A stretch of 64,000 nucleotides of DNA from Methylobacterium sp. WL1 (lineage in GTDB: Bacteria > Pseudomonadota > Alphaproteobacteria > Rhizobiales > Beijerinckiaceae), in assembly GCF_008000895.1 (NCBI RefSeq), contig NZ_CP042823.1:1801001-1865000 (forward strand), in the 5' to 3' direction. Below the pieces are notes generated by a model. It made no database searches, had not been told where the DNA came from, and worked only from the letters and a program-made list of their open reading frames with translations. The translations under genes and the position numbers were made by a program. Shown here piece after piece: positions 41,752-50,605 of this stretch (position 1 is the stretch's first letter; every line of letters starts with the position of its first letter).

Positions 41752-43899
41752 GCCCTTGCGCTTGCGTTCCGTCACGCACCTGATCGCCGCCACCGTCCTC
41801 CTGCCCCTGGGCATCCTGCTCCTCGGCCTGTGGGAGCAGGAGCGGGCCGGCGCCGATTGGGCCGACCTCGTCGCCGAGCGGGAGCACCTGACCCGGATCG
41901 TCGCGGATCTGGAGGCGCGGGCGCCGCCGGACGGGCGCCCCGATTTCCGGATGCAGTTCCGCCGCAACGGCAAGGGTTATGGCGGTCCACTTGCCCTGGT
42001 TCAGGCCCGGGCGGCCCGGGACGAGGTCGCGACCCTGACGACGGTCATGGACTGGCGCCGCCTGCTCCCGCCCGTGGTCGTCGCGGCCGGGGGGGGCGCC
42101 GCACTACTGTCGATCCTCGTGCTCCTCGCCGGCGCCGCTCTCGGGCGGCTGGGGCGGGCCTCGCGCGACGCGCTGGTGGCCGGTTTCTCGTGGATGCGCC
42201 GCCTGCTGCCGCCGGTGCTCGCCCTCCAAGTGCTCTTTACCACGGCGGGCTTCGTCGCCGCCGTGGTCTTCGAGGCCGGGTTGCTGGCACGGCCCGGGCT
42301 GGGCGGCAGCGAGATCAAGATGCTGTTCGTGGCCGTCGTCGCCATCGGGGCGGTCCTGGTCGCGGCGGGCGCCACAGTGCTCGGCCTGCGCCGTGCGCTC
42401 TCCGCCTTCGAGCCCGACCCCCTGTCGATCTTCGGCCGGGTCGTCTCGCCCGCCGAGGCGCCGGGCCTGTGGCGGCTGATCGAGGGGCTGGGTGACCGGC
42501 TCGGGGCGTTGAAGCCCGAGGCCGTGGTGGTCGGCCTCACGGGCGGCTTCTTCGTCAGCGCCGGTCCTGCCGTGGTCGAGCCCGGCGGCGCGCCGCTGAC
42601 GGGCCGGATCCTCTACCTGCCGCTGCCCTACCTTGCCCTCCTGCGGGGCGACGAGGTGGCGGCGATCATCGGCCACGAACTCGCCCACTACGCCGGGGGC
42701 GACACCGTCTACAGTCAGCGATTCCTGCCCATCTACGCCGGCGTCGGGCGCTCCCTCGACGCGGTGGCGGAGGGACATGCCGGGTCCTTCGGGCTGCTCG
42801 GTCCGTCCCTGCGCCTCGGCGTCTTCGTCATGGAGAACTTCCACCTCGCCGTGCGCCACTGGAGCCGGACCCGCGAGTTCGCTGCCGACGCGGCGGGCGC
42901 CGGCCCGGTCTCCGTCGACGCCGCCGCGCGGGCGCTCCTGCGCACCGGGGCCGTGGCCCCCGCATCGCCGAGACCTTGGACGCCGCCGCCGAAGCGCCCG
43001 GGTCCGCCCCGGCCGACCTCGTGGCGGCGAGCCTCGACCACGCCATCGCGCGCGGCCTCGACGATCCGGCGACGCATCTCGAGGCGGAGCAGGCCCACCC
43101 CACCGACACCCATCCGCCGACCCGCGAGCGCGTGGCAGCTTTGGGACGGACCCTCGATACCGAACTCCTGGCCGCCGCGGCCGCGGTGCCACCCCCGCAC
43201 GCGCTCGGCCAGCTCGCCGCCTACTTCGCCGACCCCACCGGCCTCTGCCGCGCGGCGACGCACGACTTCCTCGACGCGGTGCGGACCCGCGACGCGGCGT
43301 TCCGCGCGCACCTGGAGGCGACGGTGGCGGAGATCGGCACCGAGGCACGGGTGCTGCGCGAAAGCACCCGCCCGGGGGCCATCGCCCTCCTGGTCGCCGG
43401 CGGCTTCTTCATCGGGGTCGCCCTCCTGTGGCTCGCCGCCGGCCTGCCCGGCCTGTCCGCCAGCCAGGCGGGGGCCGTTATGGGGGTGGCGCTGGCCTGC
43501 GGGGCGGTCCTCGGCGGCATTGGCGGTTTCCGGCTGTGGCGGGGCGAGCGCACGACGATGATCCTGAGCCCCAATTCCGTGGCGGTGCTCGGCCTCGACC
43601 GGCCGATCCCCTGGGACAGCATCGCCGACCTCGACATGACGACCCGGCAGAACGGCGTCGTCACCCGCGTGCTGCTGCCGCCGGAGGCGCCGTTCCCGCA
43701 ACGGGTGCCGGGCGGCCGCAAGGTGAAGCTCGATGCGGGCCGGCGTATAGTCACCATCACGGCGGGCCTGCCGTACCGGATGTCTGTACAGGACTTCGCC
43801 GGCCTCATCGGCCGCTACCGGCAGGCGGCGCAGGCGCGCCGTGTCCTGGCCGAGACCGCGGCGGCCTCCGAATCCTCCCAGACTCCCGTGATCCCGTGA
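41750..43899 (+). pseudogene. Membrane M48-family metallopeptidase, frameshifted
   Basis: The N-terminal frame (from ATG 41750) has an N-terminal membrane helix, two to three more near residues 110-215, the zinc motif GHELAHYAGG near 307 and the third-ligand region SRTREFAADAAG near 375: an HtpX/Ste24-like M48 peptidase. At the C5 run 42957-42961 it loses its frame and becomes Pro/Arg-rich nonsense. The proper continuation (RIAETLDAAAEAPG, then HPPTRERVAALG, two membrane helices and a C-terminal domain) lies in the next frame and ends at 43899. Restoring one C rejoins them into ~716 residues. Either real decay or an assembly error. Confidence 0.8.
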
Positions 43900-43909
43900 G
43901 GTTCCGAGC

Positions 43910-44413
43910 ATGAACACCGCCGCCGACCGCCCCGAGCCCCTGCGCCTGCCGCCGCCCCGCCAGGGCTGGGGCAACATCTTCTGGACCCTATTCGGCCTCG
44001 TGGCGCTAGCGGCCCTCCTCGTCGCATGCGCCGTCTACACGGCCCCGCCCGTGATCTCGGATTGGCAAATCCGGGACACGGCGCGCCCCGTCGCCGCCGC
44101 GCGGGTGAGCGACGGCAAGTGCAGCGCCAAGATCGTGCTCCACCTCTGCGACATGACCCTCACCCTGCCCACGCCGACGGGCACGGTGGTGCGCCGGATC
44201 AATACCGTGTTCACGGGCATGCACGTGGGCGATTACAGCGTCCGGGTGCTGGCTGATCCGGCCCGGCCCGACCTCGTCACTACCGATCTCGCCCTCGACC
44301 GCCTGTGGAACCGCACCGTCACGCTTCTAGTCATCGCCGGGGCGCTGGCGGTCATCATCGTCGCGGCCCTCGCCGCGATGGTGCGCAACCGGCGCGCCGG
44401 CGCGATGGGCTAA
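43910..44413 (+). CDS. Membrane-anchored protein of unknown function
   Basis: A 167-residue protein with a Pro-rich N-terminus, one membrane helix near residues 25-45 (LFGLVALAALLVACAVYTAP), an extracytoplasmic segment of ~90 residues with two cysteines (DGKCSAKIVLHLCDMTL) that could form a disulfide, and a second helix near 137-157. It follows the M48 peptidase gene by ten bases, so the two are probably co-transcribed. I do not recognise the family. Confidence 0.75.
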   Translation: MNTAADRPEPLRLPPPRQGWGNIFWTLFGLVALAALLVACAVYTAPPVISDWQIRDTARPVAAARVSDGKCSAKIVLHLCDMTLTLPTPTGTVVRRINTVFTGMHVGDYSVRVLADPARPDLVTTDLALDRLWNRTVTLLVIAGALAVIIVAALAAMVRNRRAGAMG

Positions 44414-44467
44414 CGCGGTCGCGGCCCGGGCGGATCGCTCCGAAACACGAGGGATAAGGACCAGCAC

Positions 44468-44818
44468 ATGATCGTCTTCTGGACCGGGCGCGGCTACTGG
44501 GTCGTCCTCTTCGTGGCGCTGGCGATGTTCCTGCCCCTGATCGTCCTGCGGCAGGTCGACGGGCCGGAAGTTGACAGGGCGGTCTGCCTCACCATGAGTC
44601 TCGCGGCGCTCGCCGTCCTCGGTCTCGGATGGCGCTGGAACCACGGCACGACCTTCGGGCCGGCCGGGCGCGACCACGCCTTTTGGGGGCTGCCGATGCA
44701 GGTCTGGGCCGTGCCGATGCTCGTGTTCGCGGCCCTGCTCGGGACCGGCACCATCACCACGGCGGAGGCCTCGCGCGCCCGCCCTTCCCTCCAAGAACCC
44801 GGCGGCGTTGTTCGGTAA
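44468..44818 (+). CDS. Small integral membrane protein
   Basis: A 116-residue protein with three hydrophobic segments (WVVLFVALAMFLPLIVL, LTMSLAALAVLGLGWRW, MQVWAVPMLVFAALLGTG). It resembles small membrane proteins found beside secreted hypothetical genes, with no assigned function. It lies 54 bp after the previous gene and converges on the minus-strand gene at 44822 with a 3-bp gap. Confidence 0.7.
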   Translation: MIVFWTGRGYWVVLFVALAMFLPLIVLRQVDGPEVDRAVCLTMSLAALAVLGLGWRWNHGTTFGPAGRDHAFWGLPMQVWAVPMLVFAALLGTGTITTAEASRARPSLQEPGGVVR

Positions 44819-44821
44819 ATC

Positions 44822-45513
44822 TCAGCCCCGCGACACGAAAAACCAGTTCGGCGCGAGGCGGCGGTCGCTCTCGGCCCCGGAGGCGGCCGGAAACACGTCG
44901 TCCGGCCGGTACACGAACGACGTGCCCCAGGGCGTGCCCCCCGGGATCGGTTCGTCCAGGCCGATCTCGCCGCCGGGACCGCGGGTGAACCCCGCGAGCC
45001 CGAGGCGTTCGAGGGCGTCGCAGATGGCGCGGTAGCGGTCGTAGGGAACCCCGAGTTCCCGCAGGACGTCGATCTCCCGCAGGCTGTCCGTGTCGCGCGC
45101 GCCTTGCGGGCGGTACGGGGTGACGCGCTGGCCGTTGACGAGGCGGGTGCTCTCCCACCACGCCGTTCGCTCCGCCTCCGCCGGAGGATCGTCCCGCCCG
45201 CGTTCGAAGGACACCAGGGTGGGCATGGCCGCGATCTCCGCCACCACGGCGTCGAGCCGCGATCGGTTCAGAACGAAGTAGCCCGTCGTCGTTCCGAACG
45301 CCGCCCAGATCACGGCAGCAGAGAAGACCGCCAGGGCCAGGAAGGCCGCGACCCGGCGCTTCGCCGCGCGGGCGAACGCCGGCACCGCGACGACGGCCGC
45401 GGCGATCCCCGGGCCGGCGCGTAGGCGACGAGGGCCCAGCCGAACACGACGACACCGCAGCCGCCGACGATGAGGGCCGCCCTTCGCGTCCAGTCGGACC
45501 GAGGGGCAATCAT
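44822..45513 (-). pseudogene. Membrane protein of unknown function, probable frameshift
   Basis: An N-terminal frame from ATG 45513 encodes a first membrane helix (IVGGCGVVVFGWALVAYAPA). Around 45405-45415, at a run of G, coding moves to the next frame, which has a second helix (VAAFLALAVFSAAVIWAAFG) and a soluble end with LRELGVPYDRYRAICDALER and PNWFFVSRG. Adding one G joins them as AYAPARGIAAAVVAVP, giving about 230 residues. Alternatively the protein simply starts at GTG 45385 and the upstream helix is chance, but the continuity of hydrophobic sequence argues against this. Confidence 0.55.
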
Positions 45514-45565
45514 GGCGGGACGATCATCGCCGAGAATCCCCGACCAGAATCCTCGAACGGCGCCG

Positions 45566-46096
45566 TCATCGAACGGCCGCACGGTCGATGCGGGCGCGTC
45601 GCGCCGGGAGGTGCCGGCCCAGGAGCACGAGGCCGAGCCAAGCCAAAACCCAAGCCAAAACCCAAGCCAAAACCCAGGCCGAAAACCACGCCGCGAGCCA
45701 GATCTCGTACAGGTGGGCGTCGAGGGCGGCTTCCCCATCGAGGCCGAGCCAGCGCGCGAGCCCGTGCGGGACCGGAAGGTCGGTCCAGATGAAGACGCGC
45801 AGGACCGGGATCGAGAGCAGGCCGACGGCGAGGACGAGGCCGGCCGCCCGGTAGAGGGGCCGCGCCGCGCCCTCCACGGTGCCGACGAGGCCGCCGACGA
45901 GGGCCGTGCCGAGCCAGAGTTCGACGGGCCGCAAGGTCGGATCGGTTCCGGGTTCGGCGGGCAGGAGGGGAAACAGCAGGAAGACCGGGGCGAGGCCGAG
46001 CGCCAGCAGCAATCCGAGGAGCGGAACGTGCAGCAGCCGCAAGACGCGTCGGCGGACCGGATCGCCGGCGTCGGGCCCCCGCTCAGCTGTCCGCAT
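45566..46096 (-). CDS. Integral membrane protein with WVLA repeats
   Basis: A 176-residue hydrophobic protein with about four membrane segments (HVPLLGLLLALGLAPVFLLF, ELWLGTALVGGLVGTV, AAGLVLAVGLLSIPVLRVF, and a last one). The last segment is built from repeated Trp-Val-Leu-Ala units, WFSAWVLAWVLAWVLAWLG, encoded by a 12-bp tandem repeat. It overlaps the upstream gene at 46083 by 14 bases and precedes the gene at 44822, forming a three-gene minus-strand unit. No family recognised. Confidence 0.68.
   Translation of the reverse strand: MRTAERGPDAGDPVRRRVLRLLHVPLLGLLLALGLAPVFLLFPLLPAEPGTDPTLRPVELWLGTALVGGLVGTVEGAARPLYRAAGLVLAVGLLSIPVLRVFIWTDLPVPHGLARWLGLDGEAALDAHLYEIWLAAWFSAWVLAWVLAWVLAWLGLVLLGRHLPARRARIDRAAVR
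45642..45689. repeat. 12-bp tandem repeat inside a membrane-protein gene
   Basis: Three near-identical units GCCAAAACCCAA/G (45642-45653, 45654-45665, 45666-45677) and a degenerate fourth. On the minus strand each unit encodes Trp-Val-Leu-Ala. Twelve-base units change length in four-residue steps without breaking the frame. Confidence 0.88.
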
Positions 46097-46409
46097 CGCG
46101 CGCCCGGTCGAGGGCCTTCAGGACGGCGGGGTCGCCCCGGTAGCGCCGTCGCAGGGTCCGCTCGTCCGCCTCGGCGTCGTCGCAGCGCAGGCGCTTCACG
46201 GCCGCCGCGATGGCCCGGCCGCGCGCCGCGTCCGTGGCATCCTCCCCGCCCCAGTGGTTGCAGTCCCGCAGCCGCGTCACGTACGCCGTCACGTCGCCCG
46301 GCAGAGCGGGCTCGGCCCGGACGGCGAGCGGCCCGAGGAGCGGCGCGGCGAGAAGCGTTGCGACCGGCCCGGCAGAACGCTTGGCTACCTTGGAGAGAAC
46401 GGTCCGCAT
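46083..46409 (-). CDS. Secreted protein of unknown function
   Basis: A 108-residue protein with a signal peptide (VAKRSAGPVATLLAAPLLGP, cleavage probably after AVRA near residue 32). The mature part holds YVTRLRDCNHWGGEDATD and IAAAVKRLRCDDAEADERTL, whose two cysteines could pair, and ends in a helical segment around LKALDRARD. I recall similar unnamed periplasmic proteins in other Proteobacteria. It is the first gene of the minus-strand trio and is divergent from the gene at 46464. Confidence 0.72.
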   Translation of the reverse strand: MRTVLSKVAKRSAGPVATLLAAPLLGPLAVRAEPALPGDVTAYVTRLRDCNHWGGEDATDAARGRAIAAAVKRLRCDDAEADERTLRRRYRGDPAVLKALDRARDADS

Positions 46410-46463
46410 GGCTCTCCATCCTGCCTTTCTTCGGGCGTCCCGCGCCGTATACAGGGAACCCGC

Positions 46464-47228
46464 ATGAGACGCAGCCTTCTCCCCGCCGCCCGCTTCGCCG
46501 CCGCCCGCCTCGCGCTCCTCGCAGCGTGCCTCCCCGCCCCGTCAGTGGCGGCGGGATGGGAGGCGGCGCGGTTCGAGTCGCCCGCGAAGACCGAGACCGC
46601 GACGTCTGGAGAGGGCAAGATGTCGGGGGAGGGCAAGCAGATCACCTGCACCACCTACCGCGATCTCATGGTGCGCGAGAGCGACGCCGACACGCCGGAC
46701 CCCGAGGACGCGACCCTCGTGCCCCTCGCGAACGGCGCCGCCCCCGCCTGCGCCACCGCGCCGGGGCCGGGTGCGCGCATCCTGGCGACCGCCGGCCAGC
46801 GCTTCCTCGGCCGCACGGGCGGGTTCCTCGTCTTCGAGCAGGCGAGCACCAACGGCACCGTCCCGTTCGCGGTGCTCGACGCGGGCACGGGCCGCACCCT
46901 GATCCGGGACACGACCGCCGAGGCCAGCATCGACACCTTCGCGGTTGCGGACGGGACCCTGCGGCTCGGGTTCCAGCGCGGCGTGCAGGGGGCCTGCTCG
47001 ATCCCGAAGCACGGCGCCGCGTGCTGGGCGCGGATCGCCCGCGACGGGCCGCTTCCACCCGCCGTCGCGGCGCTGCCGGCGCCCGTGAAGGCCTGCGCCG
47101 GGAGCTATCGGGCCGGAAAGGCCCCGAAGGACACGCCCAGCATCGTCTCGTTTCCCGTACAACTAACGGGGACCGCCCCACCCACCGTCGAGGCCGGCGG
47201 CCCGGTGCGCTGCGCCCCGACACCGTGA
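46464..47228 (+). CDS. Secreted protein of unknown function
   Basis: A 254-residue protein with a signal peptide (MRRSLLPAARFAAARLALLA, cleavage near residue 30, after SVAA). The mature part contains ITCTTYRDLMVRESDADTPD, an acidic loop and beta-rich stretches (FLVFEQASTNGTVPFAVLD, IDTFAVADGTLRLGFQ), with cysteines that could pair. ATG 46464 was chosen because it starts the signal peptide; the frame is open much further upstream only by composition. It is the first gene of a rightward run of six to seven. Confidence 0.7.
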   Translation: MRRSLLPAARFAAARLALLAACLPAPSVAAGWEAARFESPAKTETATSGEGKMSGEGKQITCTTYRDLMVRESDADTPDPEDATLVPLANGAAPACATAPGPGARILATAGQRFLGRTGGFLVFEQASTNGTVPFAVLDAGTGRTLIRDTTAEASIDTFAVADGTLRLGFQRGVQGACSIPKHGAACWARIARDGPLPPAVAALPAPVKACAGSYRAGKAPKDTPSIVSFPVQLTGTAPPTVEAGGPVRCAPTP

Positions 47229-47336
47229 AAGCGATCTTCCCGTGAGGGCGGGTCTCACTTTGACAGCGTGCCCGCCCCGTCATTGAACCGTCACGCCAAG
47301 CCCGCATCCGGGGCCGTCCTACCAAGGAACCGCCGT

Positions 47337-47843
47337 ATGATCTCTCGCCGTCACGCCCTCGCCGCTGCGCTCGCCCTGTCGGTCCTGTCCGCCCCCTCGG
47401 CCATGGCCGAGCCGACCATCGGCCTCGCCGAGCGCCGGGCGATCGCGGCCTACCGCCAGGACCGCTACCGCGCGCAGGAGAAGGCGATCCAGGAAGCGGC
47501 GGGCTTCGCCGTGCCGGTGGAGGTGGCGTGGGACGACCTCACGCTCCCGGGCGACGCCAAGTACTATTCCGACCCGGACTATTTCGAGAAGACGATCTTC
47601 GAGCCCCTGGCCGTTGGGCTGAAGGAGGTGGCCAAGGACAAAATGGGCCGCGACGCCCTGGCCGCGAAGCTCAAGACCATCCGCGTCCGCTTCGACGAGA
47701 ACACCGCGCCGGCCTCGAACTACGCCAAGCGCCTCACGTTCGACGGCGGGGTCCTCGACGTGAACTGGCGGCCGTTCACCAACGTCGCCGACTCGAAGGA
47801 CCGGGTCGAGGCCGTGGTGAAGCTGCTGGAGAAGGGCCTCTGA
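47337..47843 (+). CDS. Secreted/periplasmic protein of unknown function
   Basis: A 168-residue protein with a signal peptide (MISRRHALAAALALSVLSAP, cleavage after AMA near residue 23). The mature protein is charged and helical, with VEVAWDDLTLPGDAKYYSDP and LTFDGGVLDVNWRPFTNVAD. It has no membrane helix besides the signal. An AAGGAA lies upstream of ATG 47337. The next gene starts two bases after its stop, so they are coupled. Confidence 0.75.
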   Translation: MISRRHALAAALALSVLSAPSAMAEPTIGLAERRAIAAYRQDRYRAQEKAIQEAAGFAVPVEVAWDDLTLPGDAKYYSDPDYFEKTIFEPLAVGLKEVAKDKMGRDALAAKLKTIRVRFDENTAPASNYAKRLTFDGGVLDVNWRPFTNVADSKDRVEAVVKLLEKGL

Positions 47844-47845
47844 CG

Positions 47846-48454
47846 GTGCGTGGCACCGCCCTGAGCCTCGCCGCCCTGCTCGCCGCCTGCGGCGCGGCGG
47901 CGGGTGAGCCGGCCGCCCGGTCCGGCACCTACGACAGCCTGACGCTGGCGATCTCCGGCGATGCGGTGGCGGGGGTCTTCGCCGAGCAGCGGGGGGCGGT
48001 CGATGCCGGTAGCCCGCAATTCGCCTGCGTCTTCCTCCTGCGCGGCACCCTCGCGGGCGACCGGGCCAAGGTCGAGACGTGGTTTCCCGACGAGCCGGAG
48101 CGCATCCCGGGGGACCTCGCCTTTACCCCCGACGGCGCCGCCCTGACCCTCGTGGAGGATCACGGCGGTTGTTCGATGACCACGGGAACCATGGTGGGGA
48201 CCCCCTACGCGCTCTCGCGGCGTGCGGCAGCGACCCCGTCCGGATGGATCGGCGTCGGCCTCGTGACGGCCGAGCGCACGGCCTTCCGGCCGGAACCCGG
48301 CCCGGCTCCGGCCCGAGCGCCCTACCTCGTCCGGCTCGATCCCGTCGCGGTGCTGGAGCGGCGGGGCGCCTGGGTGCGCGTGCGCTACCGGGGGGAGAAG
48401 GCCCCGGTCATCGGCTGGCTGCCGGCGGCTGACCTCGCCGTGGTGACTCCCTGA
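47846..48454 (+). CDS. Putative lipoprotein with C-terminal SH3-like domain
   Basis: A 202-residue protein from GTG 47846. The N-terminus GTALSLAALLAACGAAAGEP has a lipobox (LAAC), so it is probably a lipoprotein. The middle is beta-rich with paired cysteines; the last ~50 residues (PYLVRLDPVAVLERRGAWVR, then GEKAPVIGWLPAADL) look like a bacterial SH3-type domain. Such domains bind peptidoglycan or envelope proteins. It starts two bases after the preceding stop. Confidence 0.7.
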   Translation: MRGTALSLAALLAACGAAAGEPAARSGTYDSLTLAISGDAVAGVFAEQRGAVDAGSPQFACVFLLRGTLAGDRAKVETWFPDEPERIPGDLAFTPDGAALTLVEDHGGCSMTTGTMVGTPYALSRRAAATPSGWIGVGLVTAERTAFRPEPGPAPARAPYLVRLDPVAVLERRGAWVRVRYRGEKAPVIGWLPAADLAVVTP

Positions 48455-48507
48455 CCCCCTCGCCGCTCGAACGGGCCGAAGGCCCGCCCCCGACCACAGG
48501 ATGTCCC

Positions 48508-48786
48508 ATGCGCCGAACGCTGTCCCACACCCTCCTCCCGCTGATCCTCGTGACCGGCCCGGCCGTCGCCCAGGCCCCGGCCGCGCCGCCGCGCCCGGCC
48601 ACGACCTGGGTGCCGGTGGAGGAGCCCATGAGCGCGCTCCTCAACGGCGGCCACCGCATCGTCTCCGCCTCCGGTCCGAGTTTCACCCTCGAGCGGGGCG
48701 GCAAGTACGTGGTCTGCGAGGTGCGGCCGGCGGGTGGGATGCGCGGGGCATCCGAGACCACCTCGACCTGCCACCGCGTGAACTGA
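48508..48786 (+). CDS. Small secreted protein of unknown function
   Basis: A 92-residue protein with a signal peptide (MRRTLSHTLLPLILVTGPAV, cleavage after AQA near residue 23) and a short mature part, WVPVEEPMSALLNGGHRIVS with two cysteines (VVCEVRP, STCHRVN). The start at 48508 was preferred over ATG 48501, which lies in another frame and lacks a signal sequence. It is embedded in the run of secreted proteins. Confidence 0.68.
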   Translation: MRRTLSHTLLPLILVTGPAVAQAPAAPPRPATTWVPVEEPMSALLNGGHRIVSASGPSFTLERGGKYVVCEVRPAGGMRGASETTSTCHRVN

Positions 48787-48796
48787 GGCCGGTGCG

Positions 48797-49450
48797 ATGG
48801 AAGTCAGGGACGCCTCCCTTCGCGCGCGGTTCGACGCCCTGTGGGCGCGTACCGTCGGCACGCCCGGCGCGGCGGCGTGGCGGGCCCTCGACGCGGGCTA
48901 CGGCGCGGCGGACCGGCACTATCACGGCTGGCCCCACGTCGCGGCGCTGCTCGCGGGGCACGATTCCGTGCGGGCGCATCCCGATTTCGCCGGCCTCGAC
49001 GGCGACGCCATCGATCTCGCCATCGTCTTCCACGACGCCGTCTACGACACCGCTCGTGACGACAACGAAACCCGCAGCGCCGACCTGCTGCGTGCCGAGG
49101 CGGGGCCGGCGTCCGGGGATGCGCACGTCCGTGCCGCGATCGCGATGATCCACGCGACGGCGGCGCACGGCCCGAGCGCGGAACCGGCGACCCGGCTCCT
49201 CCTCGATCTCGATCTCGCCGTGCTCGGTGCGCCGCGCGCCGTCTACGCGGCCTACGCGGCGGCGATCCGCCGGGAATACGCCGCCGTTCCCGAGGCGGTT
49301 TGGCGGCTCGGGCGCGCCCAGGTCCTCGACCGTTTCCTCGCCCGGCCGCGCCTCTACCAGACTGACCTCTTCCACGACCGCTTGGAGGCCGCCGCCCGCG
49401 CCAACGTTGCGGCGGAAGCGGCCGGGCTCCGTGCCGGCTCCCCGGAATAG
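48797..49450 (+). CDS. HD-superfamily predicted metal-dependent phosphohydrolase
   Basis: A 217-residue cytoplasmic protein of the COG4339-type HD family. Metal ligands are visible as RHYHGWPHV near residue 38, the HD pair in VFHDAVYDT near 77, and NETRSADLL near 91; a late conserved Asp lies in DLDLAVLG. These proteins are predicted phosphohydrolases with unknown substrates. It is the only soluble enzyme in the surrounding block of envelope proteins and lies 10-11 bp from both neighbours, so it belongs to the same transcript. Confidence 0.85.
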   Translation: MEVRDASLRARFDALWARTVGTPGAAAWRALDAGYGAADRHYHGWPHVAALLAGHDSVRAHPDFAGLDGDAIDLAIVFHDAVYDTARDDNETRSADLLRAEAGPASGDAHVRAAIAMIHATAAHGPSAEPATRLLLDLDLAVLGAPRAVYAAYAAAIRREYAAVPEAVWRLGRAQVLDRFLARPRLYQTDLFHDRLEAAARANVAAEAAGLRAGSPE

Positions 49451-49461
49451 GGACGTCCCGC

Positions 49462-50181
49462 ATGCGTCCCTCGCGCCGCGTGGCGCTCCTCGTTGCGCTC
49501 CTCGACCTGCCCCTCGTGCTCGCGGCCTTTGCGGCAGAGGGCCAGTTCGGCACCACGCGGTACCGCCTCATCGGGACCGCGTACGCCGTGCCGCACGCCT
49601 ACGAGTTTTCCCGAAACTTCCGCCTACCCTGGCTCGACGCGCTCCCGGGGCTCGGCCGGGAGCCGGCGGACGCGCTCTGGCTGATGCTGCCCGCCACCGA
49701 GGTCGCGGCGGGCCTCGCCGGCTACAGCCCCCTCAGCCACGGCCATGCCGGCCCGTTCGCCACCGACCTCGTGGTCCACGTCGTGGGCGACCCGGACGGT
49801 CGCCACTTCGCATTCCTCCACGCCCGGCAATGGGGCACTTTCGATGCGCGGCTGGCCGAGGGCGCACCGTGGCGGCCCGACCCGTCCGGCGGCGAGCGCC
49901 TCGTCCATTCCGAAGGCGTCGACCACCGGCGCTTCTACCGCCTCCCGTCCCGGCAAGCGGCACGGCCGGCCGACCAGACGCCGCCCAGCTGCCTCGCCTC
50001 GGACACCTCGGACGGGCGCGAGGTCTCCACCTGCACCTACCTCGTCCACCGCGATGGCCTGACCTACGATTTCTCCCTGCGCCCGGAGAATCTCGCCGTG
50101 GCCGACCGCGTGCCGGCCTACGTCCTGGCGCGCCTCGCGGCCTGGAAGCGTCCGGCACCGGCCCGGGAGGAGGCTCTATGA
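49462..50181 (+). CDS. Putative exported protein of unknown function
   Basis: A 239-residue protein with an N-terminal hydrophobic helix (VALLVALLDLPLVLAAFAA), either an uncleaved anchor or a signal peptide. Later sections are RYRLIGTAYAVPHAYEFSRN, a linker, and VSTCTYLVHRDGLTYDFSLR near the end. I do not recognise the family. Its stop overlaps the start of the next gene (ATGA). Confidence 0.68.
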   Translation: MRPSRRVALLVALLDLPLVLAAFAAEGQFGTTRYRLIGTAYAVPHAYEFSRNFRLPWLDALPGLGREPADALWLMLPATEVAAGLAGYSPLSHGHAGPFATDLVVHVVGDPDGRHFAFLHARQWGTFDARLAEGAPWRPDPSGGERLVHSEGVDHRRFYRLPSRQAARPADQTPPSCLASDTSDGREVSTCTYLVHRDGLTYDFSLRPENLAVADRVPAYVLARLAAWKRPAPAREEAL

Positions 50182-50591
50182 TCCGCCGCGACCCGGCCTA
50201 CCGGCAGCGCCTGCGTAAGGACCGTCCCTCGAACGTGGCGGCCGGGCTCGCCGTCGTGGCGGGCGTCGCCGCCGCCGTCTCGGTCACCGCCTGCCTCGTG
50301 CCGGGACCGCACGGCGCCGCCCGTGCCCAGCCGCTCTACTGGCTGTCGATGCTGCCCCTGGTCTGGTGGGCGAACGGCCTGGTGCGGTTCGAGCCGCGCG
50401 CGGTGCGGTGCTGGCGGGCCGCCCTGTCCCTGGCCTGCCTCGGCGCCGGCGCGGGCCTCGCGGCGGCCCTGTGGCGGGCGGAGGATTGGACGCTGCCCGC
50501 CCTCGGCTGCGCCGTCACCCTCGCGAGCGCGTGTGCGAGCCTCGCGGTCCACCGCGACAGCCTGGTCGCCCGCGAGGGGCCGGCGCGCTGA
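50178..50591 (+). CDS. Four-helix membrane protein of unknown function
   Basis: A 137-residue protein starting at ATG 50178, which overlaps the previous stop. Four hydrophobic segments are visible (VAAGLAVVAGVAAAVSVTAC, LYWLSMLPLVWWANGL, AALSLACLGAGAGLAAAL, ALGCAVTLASACASLAV). Termini are Arg-rich. Family unknown; it ends the rightward run of coupled genes. Confidence 0.68.
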   Translation: MIRRDPAYRQRLRKDRPSNVAAGLAVVAGVAAAVSVTACLVPGPHGAARAQPLYWLSMLPLVWWANGLVRFEPRAVRCWRAALSLACLGAGAGLAAALWRAEDWTLPALGCAVTLASACASLAVHRDSLVAREGPAR

Positions 50592-50605
50592 GCGCCACGG
50601 ACCCG

